Origin: Elusimicrobia bacterium UBA5214
Lineage (GTDB): Bacteria; Elusimicrobiota; UBA5214
Length of the DNA stretch: 64,000 nt
Direction of reading: 5' to 3'
NCBI GenBank assembly: GCA_002412545.1
Contig: DHVG01000001.1
Location: 125,440 to 189,439, forward strand
The notes beneath the pieces were generated by a model. It was not told the origin of the DNA and made no database searches. It saw only the letters and a program-made list of their open reading frames with translations. The stretch's first letter is position 1. The number at the start of each line of letters is the position of its first letter. This document shows, one piece after another, positions 35,358 to 44,228 of this stretch. The position numbers were made by a program, and so were the translations under genes.

Positions 35358-36354
35358 GTCTATTTTTCATTTCTTTTTTTATTTCATTTCTGCAATAATC
35401 GAGTAAATGTTTTACACTATCTTCAAAACTGTATTTTGGTTCCCAACCAGTTTGTTTTTGGAATTTTGTAGTATCCGGTATTTGCAATGTTACATCCGTT
35501 GGTCTGAATAATTTTGGGTTAGGTTTTGTTAGAATTTTACATTTTGCCAGTTTTTTGAGTATCTCCAAAAATTCACCAACCTTTATAACGGTTGTACCAC
35601 CGATATTATAGACCTCACCGAATTTACATTTTGTTGTTGCTACCCAGTATGACTCCATAGCATCACGGACATCTATAATTGTTCTTACGGACTCAAGATT
35701 ACCATGGAAAAGCTCTTTTTGAAGTCCTGCTTCAATCCGTGCTACCTGCATTGCAAATGATGTAGCAAAAAGATCGGTTCTTCTTGGATTTAGATATGCG
35801 AACATTCGCGTTCTTATAATTTTCATATTATAATTTTTGAAATATGTATAGCCTAAAAGGTCTTGAGTTACTTTAGATATTGCGTATGGACTTGCTGGAT
35901 TTAAAGGGCAATCTTCTTTAATTGGAACATTTTTCGGGTCTACCTGACCATAGACTTCTGATGTGCTACATAACTGGACAACCGGGTGTATTTCTAACAC
36001 TCTAATTGCTTCAAAAAGGTTTGCAGTACCCATAATATTATTATAAAGAACAGCAAGTGGTGTAATAAACGATGCTCTGACATTAGCGTAGGAGGCAAGA
36101 TGAAAAATTGCCTCCGGATTAACTGCTTTCATTACCATCATAACTGAACTCAGATCAGTAAGGTCACATTCGTGTAAAGTAATTTTGTTTATTATATTAT
36201 CAAGATTTTTATTTGATACAGTGCTGTGCCATCTTGAGATACCATATAACTCAACCTCCGGATGATTTCCAACAATGTAATCCGCAAGATAACTCCCACC
36301 AGAACCAGTAATACCGGTAATAAGTACTTTTTTAAATTTTCTTTCCTTTATCAT
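35350..36354 (-). CDS. gmd: GDP-mannose 4,6-dehydratase-like enzyme
   Basis: A 334-residue extended SDR with KVLITGITGSGGSYLADYI, HLASYANVRASF, STSEVYGQVDP, SPYAISKVTQDLLGYTYF (YxxxK) and YNIGGTTVIKVGEFLE with LFRPTDVTLQIPD. These are typical for the GDP-mannose 4,6-dehydratase/RmlB-like group that yields GDP-4-keto-6-deoxymannose. No ManC or ManB is in the window. It is the second gene of the unit that starts at the promoter near 37.4 kb. The nucleotide specificity (GDP versus another) is not certain. Confidence 0.72.
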   Translation of the reverse strand: MIKERKFKKVLITGITGSGGSYLADYIVGNHPEVELYGISRWHSTVSNKNLDNIINKITLHECDLTDLSSVMMVMKAVNPEAIFHLASYANVRASFITPLAVLYNNIMGTANLFEAIRVLEIHPVVQLCSTSEVYGQVDPKNVPIKEDCPLNPASPYAISKVTQDLLGYTYFKNYNMKIIRTRMFAYLNPRRTDLFATSFAMQVARIEAGLQKELFHGNLESVRTIIDVRDAMESYWVATTKCKFGEVYNIGGTTVIKVGEFLEILKKLAKCKILTKPNPKLFRPTDVTLQIPDTTKFQKQTGWEPKYSFEDSVKHLLDYCRNEIKKEMKNRHE

Positions 36355-37292
36355 ACATTCCCATATTTAGAATTCTTTATTATTTTGTAACCTTTAATAA
36401 GTTCTTCTATTCCCATATCAATGGTAAATTTTGGTTTGAATCCGGTCTTCTCTATTTTTTCATTTGAAACGATATAATTTCTTTTATCAATATCTTCTCC
36501 TATCGGTGCTTCCAGATAAACGAAATTTGGTAAATGTTTCTTTATTACTGCACAAAGTTCAAGTTTTGAAAGATTAGCGTCAGATAATCCTACATTATAA
36601 GGTTCGTTTTTCATTGTCTCAAAATTGTTCAAACTGTGGATAAATGTTCTTGCAATATCGCGAATATGGATATAATTTCTCTTGAAATGTGCTTGAAAAA
36701 GTACAATAAATCTATCGGTTACCGCACGATAAACGAAATCATTCACCAGCAAGTCAATCCGCATCCGCGGACTCATACCAAAAGCTGTCGCCAAGCGTAA
36801 AGATATACTATTTCCAGAATCCAAAACTATTTTTTCTGCTTCAACTTTTAATTTGCCATATAGAGAAATAGGATTTAATGGTGTTTCCTCTGTGCAATAG
36901 ATACCTTCTTTTCCAATGCCATATCCACTATTTGTAGTTGGGAAGATAATTATTTGCTCTTTACTACATGATTCAACTATCATTTTTATAGCATCCAAAT
37001 TTACTGTTTTCGCAGATATCTTATCTTTGTCACAGGCAGGAGCTCCGGTAATACAGGCTAAAGGGAAGATGGCATCAACTTTCTTCAAATATTCAGAAAC
37101 GAATCTTTTATCCCGGACATCACATTGAATTATTTCTAAACTTTTATCGTAACAAAGGTCTAATAAGGATGACTGGTTATACATAAAATTGTCCAAAACT
37201 ATTACTTCATAACCATTTTTTAATAACTCAGGTACCATTATTGAACCGATGTATCCAGCTCCACCAGTTACCAATATTTTCATTTTTTTCAT
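36351..37292 (-). CDS. NAD-dependent epimerase/dehydratase
   Basis: A 313-residue extended SDR starting KMKILVTGGAGYIGSIMVPEL, with ACITGAPACDKDK, TTNSGYGIG, the active-site SLYGKLKVEAE (YxxxK) and RLATAFGMSPRMRIDL. It belongs to the UDP-glucose-4-epimerase-like set of SDRs found in glycan loci. It is the first gene after the promoter at 37402-37430 and overlaps the gmd-like gene by 4 bp. Substrate unproven. Confidence 0.82.
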   Translation of the reverse strand: MKKMKILVTGGAGYIGSIMVPELLKNGYEVIVLDNFMYNQSSLLDLCYDKSLEIIQCDVRDKRFVSEYLKKVDAIFPLACITGAPACDKDKISAKTVNLDAIKMIVESCSKEQIIIFPTTNSGYGIGKEGIYCTEETPLNPISLYGKLKVEAEKIVLDSGNSISLRLATAFGMSPRMRIDLLVNDFVYRAVTDRFIVLFQAHFKRNYIHIRDIARTFIHSLNNFETMKNEPYNVGLSDANLSKLELCAVIKKHLPNFVYLEAPIGEDIDKRNYIVSNEKIEKTGFKPKFTIDMGIEELIKGYKIIKNSKYGNV

Positions 37293-37336
37293 AATAAGTT
37301 ATCTCTTTCTGATTATTTTTAGATTATTCCGGTTTT

Positions 37337-37367
37337 ATCCAGTCTTTTTAACACTGGATGTTTTTTT
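37337..37367. other. Hairpin with T run on the plus strand, inside the leader
   Basis: ATCCAGT (37337-37343) pairs with ACTGGAT (37353-37359) around a 9-nt loop, followed on the plus strand by seven T. Read on the plus strand it looks like an intrinsic terminator; on the minus (coding) strand it sits in the 5' leader with an A run before it and no T run after. It may block antisense transcription or act as a leader structure. Confidence 0.4.
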
Positions 37368-37401
37368 CAAAAAATTCCATAATGTTGAAAGCAATGGAAA
37401 T

Positions 37402-37430
37402 AGTATAGCAAAAAGGCTAAACCTTTTCAA
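37402..37430 (-). promoter_or_regulatory. Sigma70-type promoter with palindromic spacer
   Basis: On the minus strand TTGAAA (37425-37430) and TATACT (37402-37407) are separated by 17 bp, each 5/6 to consensus. The spacer contains AAAAGG-TTTAG-CCTTTT, a perfect 6-bp inverted repeat that could be an operator. Transcription would begin near 37395, leaving a leader of about 100 nt before the epimerase ATG at 37292. Confidence 0.65.
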
Positions 37431-37463
37431 TAATATTGCACAATAACTCATTAAGTGTTATCT

Positions 37464-38540
37464 TTAAGTGTTTTGTGTTACTATTTTTTTAAACCGCTGA
37501 CAAAATTCTTCTTTGCCTTGTTTTTCGTATAAGTATTTATGATAAATATTTTGTGCTTCTTCAGCAATTGTTGAATACTTTTCAGTAGCCAAATATTCTT
37601 TTATTTTATCTACCAAATCGCTGAAATCCCATTTAAAAGGAACATATGTCTTATATTCTTGATATAAATTGGGCCAAGTTTCCAGATGTGACATATCCGG
37701 TTTCATCAACATTGCTCCATTGATAATGATTTCAAAATCTCTATAGGCAAACTCACCTGCCCCAAATGGAGAGATTCCTATTCGGGAATTGCTTAACTCG
37801 CTATAATATTCTTTTAAACTTATTTTGTCCGTAGAAACTTGGAAATTTTCCTTTAAAATTTCATTAATTCTTAATCTGTGAAATTTAATAGTATTACGAA
37901 TGTATTTAAGACCTATACGGCAACTAACATCTGTTTTTCTGTTTTTAAATGATGAAATAAATTCCGCTGTACGAAAATAAAATAAATTTGAAATACATCT
38001 TAAACGATATAGATAGTTGACATACGAACTGTAGTCACCTAAGCTGGAATTCCAGTACACTTTTATTTTGTGCAAATCTTTTTCGTCAGGAATGACTGTT
38101 CCTGAATTATCTTCTTTATCTATAATATTATATTTTTTATGATAAAAATCAGTATATATCCTTTTTCCGTAGTACTTTTTTAAATAATTCTCTTTTTCTT
38201 TTAATATCTGTCCTTTATAATAACCATCAACATAAGGCAGAACCGCAAATTGAGTAGCGCCAGTGCTATCCGTATTGTCAAACCAGAGCAATCTGTTCGT
38301 CTTTCTTCTGATTTTCTCAAAAAAAGAAAAAATTTCTTCTTTCCTATCTTTCCACCAATTGAGAAAAATTTTACTGTTAACAATGAAGGTATCTCCTTCC
38401 GGATAATTATCTGTCACCGTGAAGAAAAAATTAATTTCAATTCCCATTTCTTTTAGAAGTTTACGATTAACCAAAAGAGGAAAATTTAGTGCCTGTGAAT
38501 TTAAAGTATCTTTAACTGTGAAAATATTGACTTTAATCAT
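37464..38540 (-). CDS. Putative glycosyltransferase (exostosin/GT-B-like)
   Basis: A 358-residue soluble protein without strong canonical motifs. The C-terminal part contains SRIGISPFGAGEFAYRDFEI, INGAMLMKPDMSHLETWPNL and YVPFKWDFSDLVDKI, a pattern seen in glycosyltransferases of the exostosin-like and GT1-related type, where the acidic residues bind the donor nucleotide. The N-terminal half has WFDNTDSTGATQF. It overlaps the ABC exporter gene by 8 bp. The family assignment is tentative. Confidence 0.6.
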   Translation of the reverse strand: MIKVNIFTVKDTLNSQALNFPLLVNRKLLKEMGIEINFFFTVTDNYPEGDTFIVNSKIFLNWWKDRKEEIFSFFEKIRRKTNRLLWFDNTDSTGATQFAVLPYVDGYYKGQILKEKENYLKKYYGKRIYTDFYHKKYNIIDKEDNSGTVIPDEKDLHKIKVYWNSSLGDYSSYVNYLYRLRCISNLFYFRTAEFISSFKNRKTDVSCRIGLKYIRNTIKFHRLRINEILKENFQVSTDKISLKEYYSELSNSRIGISPFGAGEFAYRDFEIIINGAMLMKPDMSHLETWPNLYQEYKTYVPFKWDFSDLVDKIKEYLATEKYSTIAEEAQNIYHKYLYEKQGKEEFCQRFKKIVTQNT

Positions 38541-40284
38541 TTACAATTAGTTGCTCCCTTAACATTTTTTTGAATTCTCCTTCCTTCTTATATAGCTCAT
38601 CATATGTTCCTTCTTCTACCACCTTTCCCTCTTTTAAAGCATAAATATAATCGCATTTTCTAACTGCGGAGAGACGATGGCTAATCATAATTACAATTCT
38701 ATTATTCTTTGTTTTCTCAAGAGAATCTATAATTTTCCTTTCAGAAAATGCATCCATTGCGCTGGTGAACTCGTCAAGTAACAGTACATCCGGGTTTTTT
38801 AAAACTTCTCGTAAGAAAAATACTATGCCGCGTTGTCCACCGGAAATTTTAATTCCACTTTCGCCTAAAATAGTATCATAGCCATTGGGCAGAGAAATTA
38901 TAAAATCTTTTAGAGCGCATTCTTCTAATAATTTTTCTATTTTTTCAATATCCATATTTTGCCAGAGAGTAAGATTATTTAAAAGTGTATCATTGAATAT
39001 TATATCTTCCTGAGTAATGTAGCCAATATACATTCGTAAAGAATCTAATGCAATATCTCGGTAGTTAATTTTTCCTAAAAATATATTACCTTTCTCAGGG
39101 TGTAAAATTCCGGTCATCAAGTTAAAAATAGTAGATTTACCTACCCCTAAAGGACCTACTAAACCATATATTTTCCCAGGGAGAAATTCCATATTTATAT
39201 TTTCTAATACTATCCTCTCCTCAAAACTAAAACTTACATTCTTAAAATATATCCCATCTTGAGCATTTTTTATTTTTAGACCACCTGACCTTTCCCTGTT
39301 CTGGGCCAAACTTTTTTCAAATCTTTCCAAAAGCAAGATGCTTCCGATATGGTTAAGCAATTTTCTATAGTTACCTTGTGAAGATATGAATTGGTCACTT
39401 ATCTGTTTTATTAAAAAAAGAAAATACATAACTTCTACTAATAGTTTTCCTTCTATCGTCACGCTGTAATAAACAATACCAGCAATAATTATTACCACTA
39501 CAGGCAGAAAACCATATTCTCCTATTGCTCCCCAGAAACGAGTATAATAGATTAAATTGCCTAAAATCCTATTTTCTTTGAAAATTTTACCTAGGACTTT
39601 TGGATAAGTCATCGTTGCTTTTAGATATTTATACTTTTCGAGAGTCTGAATAAGGAAAGTCTGAAATTTGCCAGAGGAATCAGTTGTTTCTATAGAATAC
39701 TTAGAAACGATTGCGTTTATTTTTTTTGCTATTTTGACAAAAGGAAAGGAAAAAATTGCCAAAAATAAAACCAATTTTATATCTACTAAAATAGCGAGAA
39801 ATAAGTAAACCAGAGCGAAAAGAAGAGAAATTATAAGATTGACATAGAGTTTGAAAACAAAAGTAATATTTTGGACTTCTAAAGTTAAAGCATTATTAAT
39901 ATACCCTAATTCCTGATTAATAAAATATGTGTATTCTGCTTGACCGAGAGCAGTTAACAATTTCTCTCTTAAAATCACCAGAATTTCTCCAGCAATTTTT
40001 CCTTCATATTTTATAGTTCCGATTAAAAAAACTGTTCGCAATAAGAAAAATATCACTATCAAAAACAAGAAAGTCGGTAGTGAAGATGTGACACCTACAG
40101 ATGAAAAAAGTCTATTAAGATAAATACTTAAAGGACTACCTGTATCTTGGTGAAGAAGAGGTAAAAAAAGAGCAATACCGATACCTTCTAAGAAAGCAGT
40201 AAAGGCACCAAGAACCAAAATAAAGTACATTCTTTTTCCGATAATGTTTCTAAATAAACTAAAATACTTAATTAATTTTTTCAT
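38533..40284 (-). CDS. ABC exporter, lipid-linked oligosaccharide flippase type
   Basis: A 583-residue half-transporter. Residues 1-310 have six hydrophobic segments; the nucleotide-binding domain follows with Walker A GPLGVGKST, an ISGGQRG signature (LSGGQ variant), Walker B VLLLDEFTSAMD and ISHRLSA. The layout matches MsbA/PglK-type exporters that flip a complete lipid-linked glycan. No Wzx-type flippase or Wzy polymerase is visible in the window, so this may be the only exporter of the locus. Confidence 0.87.
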   Translation of the reverse strand: MKKLIKYFSLFRNIIGKRMYFILVLGAFTAFLEGIGIALFLPLLHQDTGSPLSIYLNRLFSSVGVTSSLPTFLFLIVIFFLLRTVFLIGTIKYEGKIAGEILVILREKLLTALGQAEYTYFINQELGYINNALTLEVQNITFVFKLYVNLIISLLFALVYLFLAILVDIKLVLFLAIFSFPFVKIAKKINAIVSKYSIETTDSSGKFQTFLIQTLEKYKYLKATMTYPKVLGKIFKENRILGNLIYYTRFWGAIGEYGFLPVVVIIIAGIVYYSVTIEGKLLVEVMYFLFLIKQISDQFISSQGNYRKLLNHIGSILLLERFEKSLAQNRERSGGLKIKNAQDGIYFKNVSFSFEERIVLENINMEFLPGKIYGLVGPLGVGKSTIFNLMTGILHPEKGNIFLGKINYRDIALDSLRMYIGYITQEDIIFNDTLLNNLTLWQNMDIEKIEKLLEECALKDFIISLPNGYDTILGESGIKISGGQRGIVFFLREVLKNPDVLLLDEFTSAMDAFSERKIIDSLEKTKNNRIVIMISHRLSAVRKCDYIYALKEGKVVEEGTYDELYKKEGEFKKMLREQLIVND

Positions 40285-40371
40285 TTTATATATAATTTTC
40301 GTTCTACAAATATCTGTAAAAGAGACATTTTACAAAAACATTTAATGATTTTTTTGATTTACTGTTTATTA

Positions 40372-41643
40372 TTATTTATCTATCAACTCTTGTATTCTGT
40401 TAAAATATTCTCTATCAATTACTTTTGTTGACGCCAGATTCAAAATCTCCTCAGAACTTTTCTTTAAATCTTCATATTTTATGAGCATCACTTTTTCAAT
40501 TTTATCTGCGAATTCTTCAGGTCTTAGTTCACTCAAGTAGCCGTTTTTACCATCTTTAATCCACATATCTGTAACTCTTTCTATCCTATTAGCAACAACA
40601 GGAATACCACAAGCAATACTTTCAAGTATAGGAGTACCAAGCCCTTCTGATTTACTTGGAAAAGTATAAACATCTGCCATTTTTATATATCTATTAACAT
40701 TTTCAATGAACCCTTTTTTTATCTCAATTCTATTTTCTAAGTTATATTTTTTAATCTTATCTACAATCTCATTAAAATAGTTAAAATCTCTTTTAAATAG
40801 TGGTCCCTCCTCAACCAAAGGGCCGGTAAGCAACAGTTTATATTCGGAAGGTAGCAATTTCATTATTTCTATCAGAAATAACTGATTTTTGCTTGGTCTG
40901 AATTTTGCTATGTATACTAATAGAATATCTTCTTTTTTAAATCTAGAGTATTCGCTTCTAAATCTATACTTAATTTCTCTATCAACATAAAATTTTGTTT
41001 CATCTACAGGATTAGGACGACACCATATTTCATATTTACCCTTTGTCCATAAAACACATCTCTCTTTTAATTTCTCTGATATACATACAAAGTGAGTTCG
41101 GAAAGGCAATTTTTTTATAAAAAAGAAAAAAGGGAAAGGTTCTCTTTGATAAAAACTATATACATCTGTACATATTTCTATAACTAATGGTATATTGAAA
41201 ATCTTAGAAAAAGTTATTGCCACAGAAGTCACATTGTTATTCCCAAAAATATGAAAAAGTGAAAAATCTTTTCTTCGTTTCCACAGATAAAAAAAGGTTA
41301 AGTCACCTTCTAATAAATAGTTTATTTTTGATTTAATCTTGGTGAAAATTGAGATTCTTTCTTTTTCCCCTTGTTCTCCAAAACCAGCTATTCTGAAAAT
41401 TTTTTTCGCAATTCTATAAACTGCAACCCCTTCATAATCATATTTCTCAATAGTATTAGAAGTAAGAGAACTGGTTAAAACTTCAAACTCAATACCATAC
41501 TTCTCCTTTAATCTCTTATAAGTTCTATGTGCCCGAAGACCAGAACCAGCGTATTCTGGAGGATATTTGCTACTAACAACTAACACTTTTATACCTGATA
41601 GATTTTTTCCAGCGGTCATTTTATCATCTAAGAAAAATTTCAT
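40372..41643 (-). CDS. Glycosyltransferase family 4
   Basis: A 423-residue GT-B protein: KVLVVSSKYPPEYAGSGLRA, IAKFRPSKNQLFLIEIMKLL and the donor-site motif SKSEGLGTPILESIACGIPV with E-x7-E. The stop of this gene and the next start lie within an 87-bp gap on the upstream side (40285-40371), in which only a weak hairpin (TGTAAAA/TTTTACA) is seen. It overlaps the upstream FkbM gene by one base. Confidence 0.9.
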   Translation of the reverse strand: MKFFLDDKMTAGKNLSGIKVLVVSSKYPPEYAGSGLRAHRTYKRLKEKYGIEFEVLTSSLTSNTIEKYDYEGVAVYRIAKKIFRIAGFGEQGEKERISIFTKIKSKINYLLEGDLTFFYLWKRRKDFSLFHIFGNNNVTSVAITFSKIFNIPLVIEICTDVYSFYQREPFPFFFFIKKLPFRTHFVCISEKLKERCVLWTKGKYEIWCRPNPVDETKFYVDREIKYRFRSEYSRFKKEDILLVYIAKFRPSKNQLFLIEIMKLLPSEYKLLLTGPLVEEGPLFKRDFNYFNEIVDKIKKYNLENRIEIKKGFIENVNRYIKMADVYTFPSKSEGLGTPILESIACGIPVVANRIERVTDMWIKDGKNGYLSELRPEEFADKIEKVMLIKYEDLKKSSEEILNLASTKVIDREYFNRIQELIDK

Positions 41644-42446
41644 TAGACATCTTGAATCAGTAAGTATTCACGATGCACCACTTCTTCTACTTTTTTCCTT
41701 TCCATATTTAAAAGTGAATAACCATATTTCTTGATTAAATCTAACAATTCATTAGTTGTTTTTCCAAATTCATTCAATAGATGAGGATGGATACTTAAAA
41801 AAATAATTGGTCTGTAATCTTTAATTATTCTCTCTGCTCCTTCCAATACTTCTATTTCACTTCCTTCTACATCTATTTTCATAACTTCAGGATGAATATT
41901 ATAATTTTCGCAAAAAGAATCAAGTGAAACCTGTTTTTTATATTTGTTGGCATAACCTTTTAAAGGGAACTTCCGGTGTAACCCGGTAGGAAATTTTGAC
42001 TCATAAAATAAAACTTCTTCTTTATTTTCTTTTCCAACTATAAAAGGAGAAATTCTAATATTAGTTATCCCATTATGTTTTATATGTTTTGAGAGCAGTT
42101 TATAATTAACTTCTGCTGGTTCAAAAGCAAAAATTATTCCTTCGGGAGAGATAACTTTACTTGCCGGTAAAGAATACAAACCAATATGCGCACCAATATC
42201 AAAAACAACTTTTTTATCTTTACATACCTCTAACCATTTCTTAAATCCCGAATTATGTCCTTTTCCCCAATTTTTGACCATATCACTAATCGCAAATCTA
42301 AACTCTAATCTAAAAGTTACGGGGAAATCGTCAATCTTAGTCGCTAACCCGTAAGGGAAAAACAAATCGATTAATTCTTTTATTTTTTCTCCGAGAATAA
42401 AGGTAATTTTCCACTTATTTTTTATAGTTTTTAGTTTGGTTAGCAT
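41643..42446 (-). CDS. FkbM-family methyltransferase
   Basis: A 267-residue FkbM enzyme with KVVFDIGAHIGLYSLPASK, FAFEPAEVNYKLL, VMKIDVEGSEIEVLEGAE and IIFLSIHPHLL. It starts directly after the asparagine-synthase-like gene (1 bp) and is co-transcribed with a GT4. It probably O-methylates a sugar on the glycan, possibly its non-reducing end. Confidence 0.88.
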   Translation of the reverse strand: MLTKLKTIKNKWKITFILGEKIKELIDLFFPYGLATKIDDFPVTFRLEFRFAISDMVKNWGKGHNSGFKKWLEVCKDKKVVFDIGAHIGLYSLPASKVISPEGIIFAFEPAEVNYKLLSKHIKHNGITNIRISPFIVGKENKEEVLFYESKFPTGLHRKFPLKGYANKYKKQVSLDSFCENYNIHPEVMKIDVEGSEIEVLEGAERIIKDYRPIIFLSIHPHLLNEFGKTTNELLDLIKKYGYSLLNMERKKVEEVVHREYLLIQDV

Positions 42447-44228
42447 CTAATTTTTTAAAAATTCATCTACCGTAAGTAAAGAAGTTAATAGGTCAGAATG
42501 GTCATCCCTTCCAGTTAGGTGTGTTTCTATATAGAAGGAAATTTTACCCAAATCAAAAATTTTTAAATTACCTAATCTTTCTGATTCTTTTAACCTTTCT
42601 ATCTTGTCAATGAAGAATTTACTTTCTAACAATTGGCTTAATAATGGCCAGGAGCGCTCTTCTGGCTTGGGTGGCCGTTTGAAGTTAAATCCTAATTTGT
42701 TCAACAAGAAATTTTGTGCATTGGTTACGGTTAACTGCCAAGGAGAGTAGAAGGCAGGCATATTATGATTAGCGTTTTCTACACGGGCTAAATCCTTATT
42801 TAAAATAATCAGGGCTTTTGATAATATTTTTGAATTTAATTTTAATTCCACTGGTAAAGACAAATAAAAATCAAAGATATCATTATCTAAAACAATATTT
42901 CTCTCTTCTCTAAAACTTCTTATCCCCAATAAATTCAAAAAGGTGTAGTGTCTTCCAAGATTGTGAATCAGTAAATATTCCCATAAATCATAGGGGACAT
43001 CAGTATAATTTTCGCCTTCTTTAATAATTACTCCTATTGAATTACGAATATAATCCTCAAGAGCAATACGATATTCCTCTTTTAGGATATTCATAAGTGG
43101 TATGGATTTCAAACGGAATTTAATATTATTAATATACACATCTACTAAATTCTTTCTATTGATTTTAAGTAATTTTCTTATATATAACTGATGTCCAAGA
43201 ATCTTAACCTGTTTTGCTGGCAGATATAATCCTTGAAAAAAATAATCAAAACCATGTCCCGTAAATATTATCTTATTATTTACATAAGACGAAAGGTTAA
43301 AAAAATGCCCATGACTAAAATTATACATCCCCCCTCCCGTGTATACTGCTTGAGGTAAAATAATTTCATAATGGTTTTGAGGTCTTTGGACAAAAGTGTG
43401 CGGGAAATTTTTAATTCGTGCTAATTGAAAAGCTATCTGACATTCATTATTTCTATAGTCAGCAATAGTATAACAATTTAGTTTTTTATCGGCACTAGCT
43501 AAAACTAAACGAGAATCCAAACCACCGCTTAAAAATAATCCGCATTCCAAATTGTCTTTTACTCGTTCTTTAAAAGATTTTTGTACCAGAGAGACAAAAC
43601 CTTCTGTAAGTGAATTTACATTTTTATTTTTTTTACTAAAATTAGGTGTCCAATATTTTTTTAACACCATCTTTTTTGTTTTACAGTCTAATTCCAAAAT
43701 TGATGCCGAATTCAGAAACTTTGTATTTAAATCAAATGTCTTATCTCCATAAAGTCTCTGGAAGTGAATAAATTCATAAATAGCTAAAAAATTAATATTA
43801 AAATTATTTTCTTTTTTTATGGTTTTAAAAATATCAGTATAAATCAAAGAACCCAAAAAACAATTTTCTCCAAGATAATAAAAGAAAGGAATACTAGCAA
43901 AACGGTCACTAATAATTAAAATTTTATCTTCTTTGTCGTCATATACCAGAATCAAGAAATTGCCATTCAAGTTTTTTAATTTTTCAAATTTGTTATTTCT
44001 GAATTCTGAAATAAACTGAAACATCTCTCCATTCTTTAAATTGTAGATGCTACCTAAGATGACTGAAAAACAATCTGAAGTAGATATAACATTTGGTTCG
44101 GGATAAATATTTTTATATTCCAAAGAAATCCTTGAAAAACTAATTTTTTTCTCTTCATTATGAGTTTTTATGTTTTTGGGATAATCCTTTCCCAAGACAA
44201 CTTGGAAATAAAATTTTGGTAAAGTCAT
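42447..44228 (-). CDS. Asparagine-synthase-like protein without the N-terminal Cys
   Basis: A 593-residue AsnB-like protein. The N-terminal half has the Ntn-hydrolase fold pattern (FLILVYDDKEDKILIISDRF, SLIYTDIFK) but starts MTLPKFYF, so the Cys nucleophile of glutaminase is missing. The PP-loop domain contains LECGLFLSGGLDSRLVLASA for ATP. It may use free ammonia or form an adenylate to make an amide or a macrolactam-like bond. In glycan loci such proteins may amidate a uronic or nonulosonic acid. It overlaps the 545-residue gene by 4 bp. Confidence 0.8.
   Translation of the reverse strand: MTLPKFYFQVVLGKDYPKNIKTHNEEKKISFSRISLEYKNIYPEPNVISTSDCFSVILGSIYNLKNGEMFQFISEFRNNKFEKLKNLNGNFLILVYDDKEDKILIISDRFASIPFFYYLGENCFLGSLIYTDIFKTIKKENNFNINFLAIYEFIHFQRLYGDKTFDLNTKFLNSASILELDCKTKKMVLKKYWTPNFSKKNKNVNSLTEGFVSLVQKSFKERVKDNLECGLFLSGGLDSRLVLASADKKLNCYTIADYRNNECQIAFQLARIKNFPHTFVQRPQNHYEIILPQAVYTGGGMYNFSHGHFFNLSSYVNNKIIFTGHGFDYFFQGLYLPAKQVKILGHQLYIRKLLKINRKNLVDVYINNIKFRLKSIPLMNILKEEYRIALEDYIRNSIGVIIKEGENYTDVPYDLWEYLLIHNLGRHYTFLNLLGIRSFREERNIVLDNDIFDFYLSLPVELKLNSKILSKALIILNKDLARVENANHNMPAFYSPWQLTVTNAQNFLLNKLGFNFKRPPKPEERSWPLLSQLLESKFFIDKIERLKESERLGNLKIFDLGKISFYIETHLTGRDDHSDLLTSLLTVDEFLKN

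Noticed and set aside
37337..37367. Rho-independent terminator of the minus-strand unit
   Set aside because: The T run follows the hairpin only on the plus strand, while all genes are on the minus strand.
40285..40371. Inverted repeat TGTAAAA/TTTTACA as terminator or operator
   Set aside because: AT-only 7-bp arms without a T run on the coding strand and without a convincing promoter next to it.
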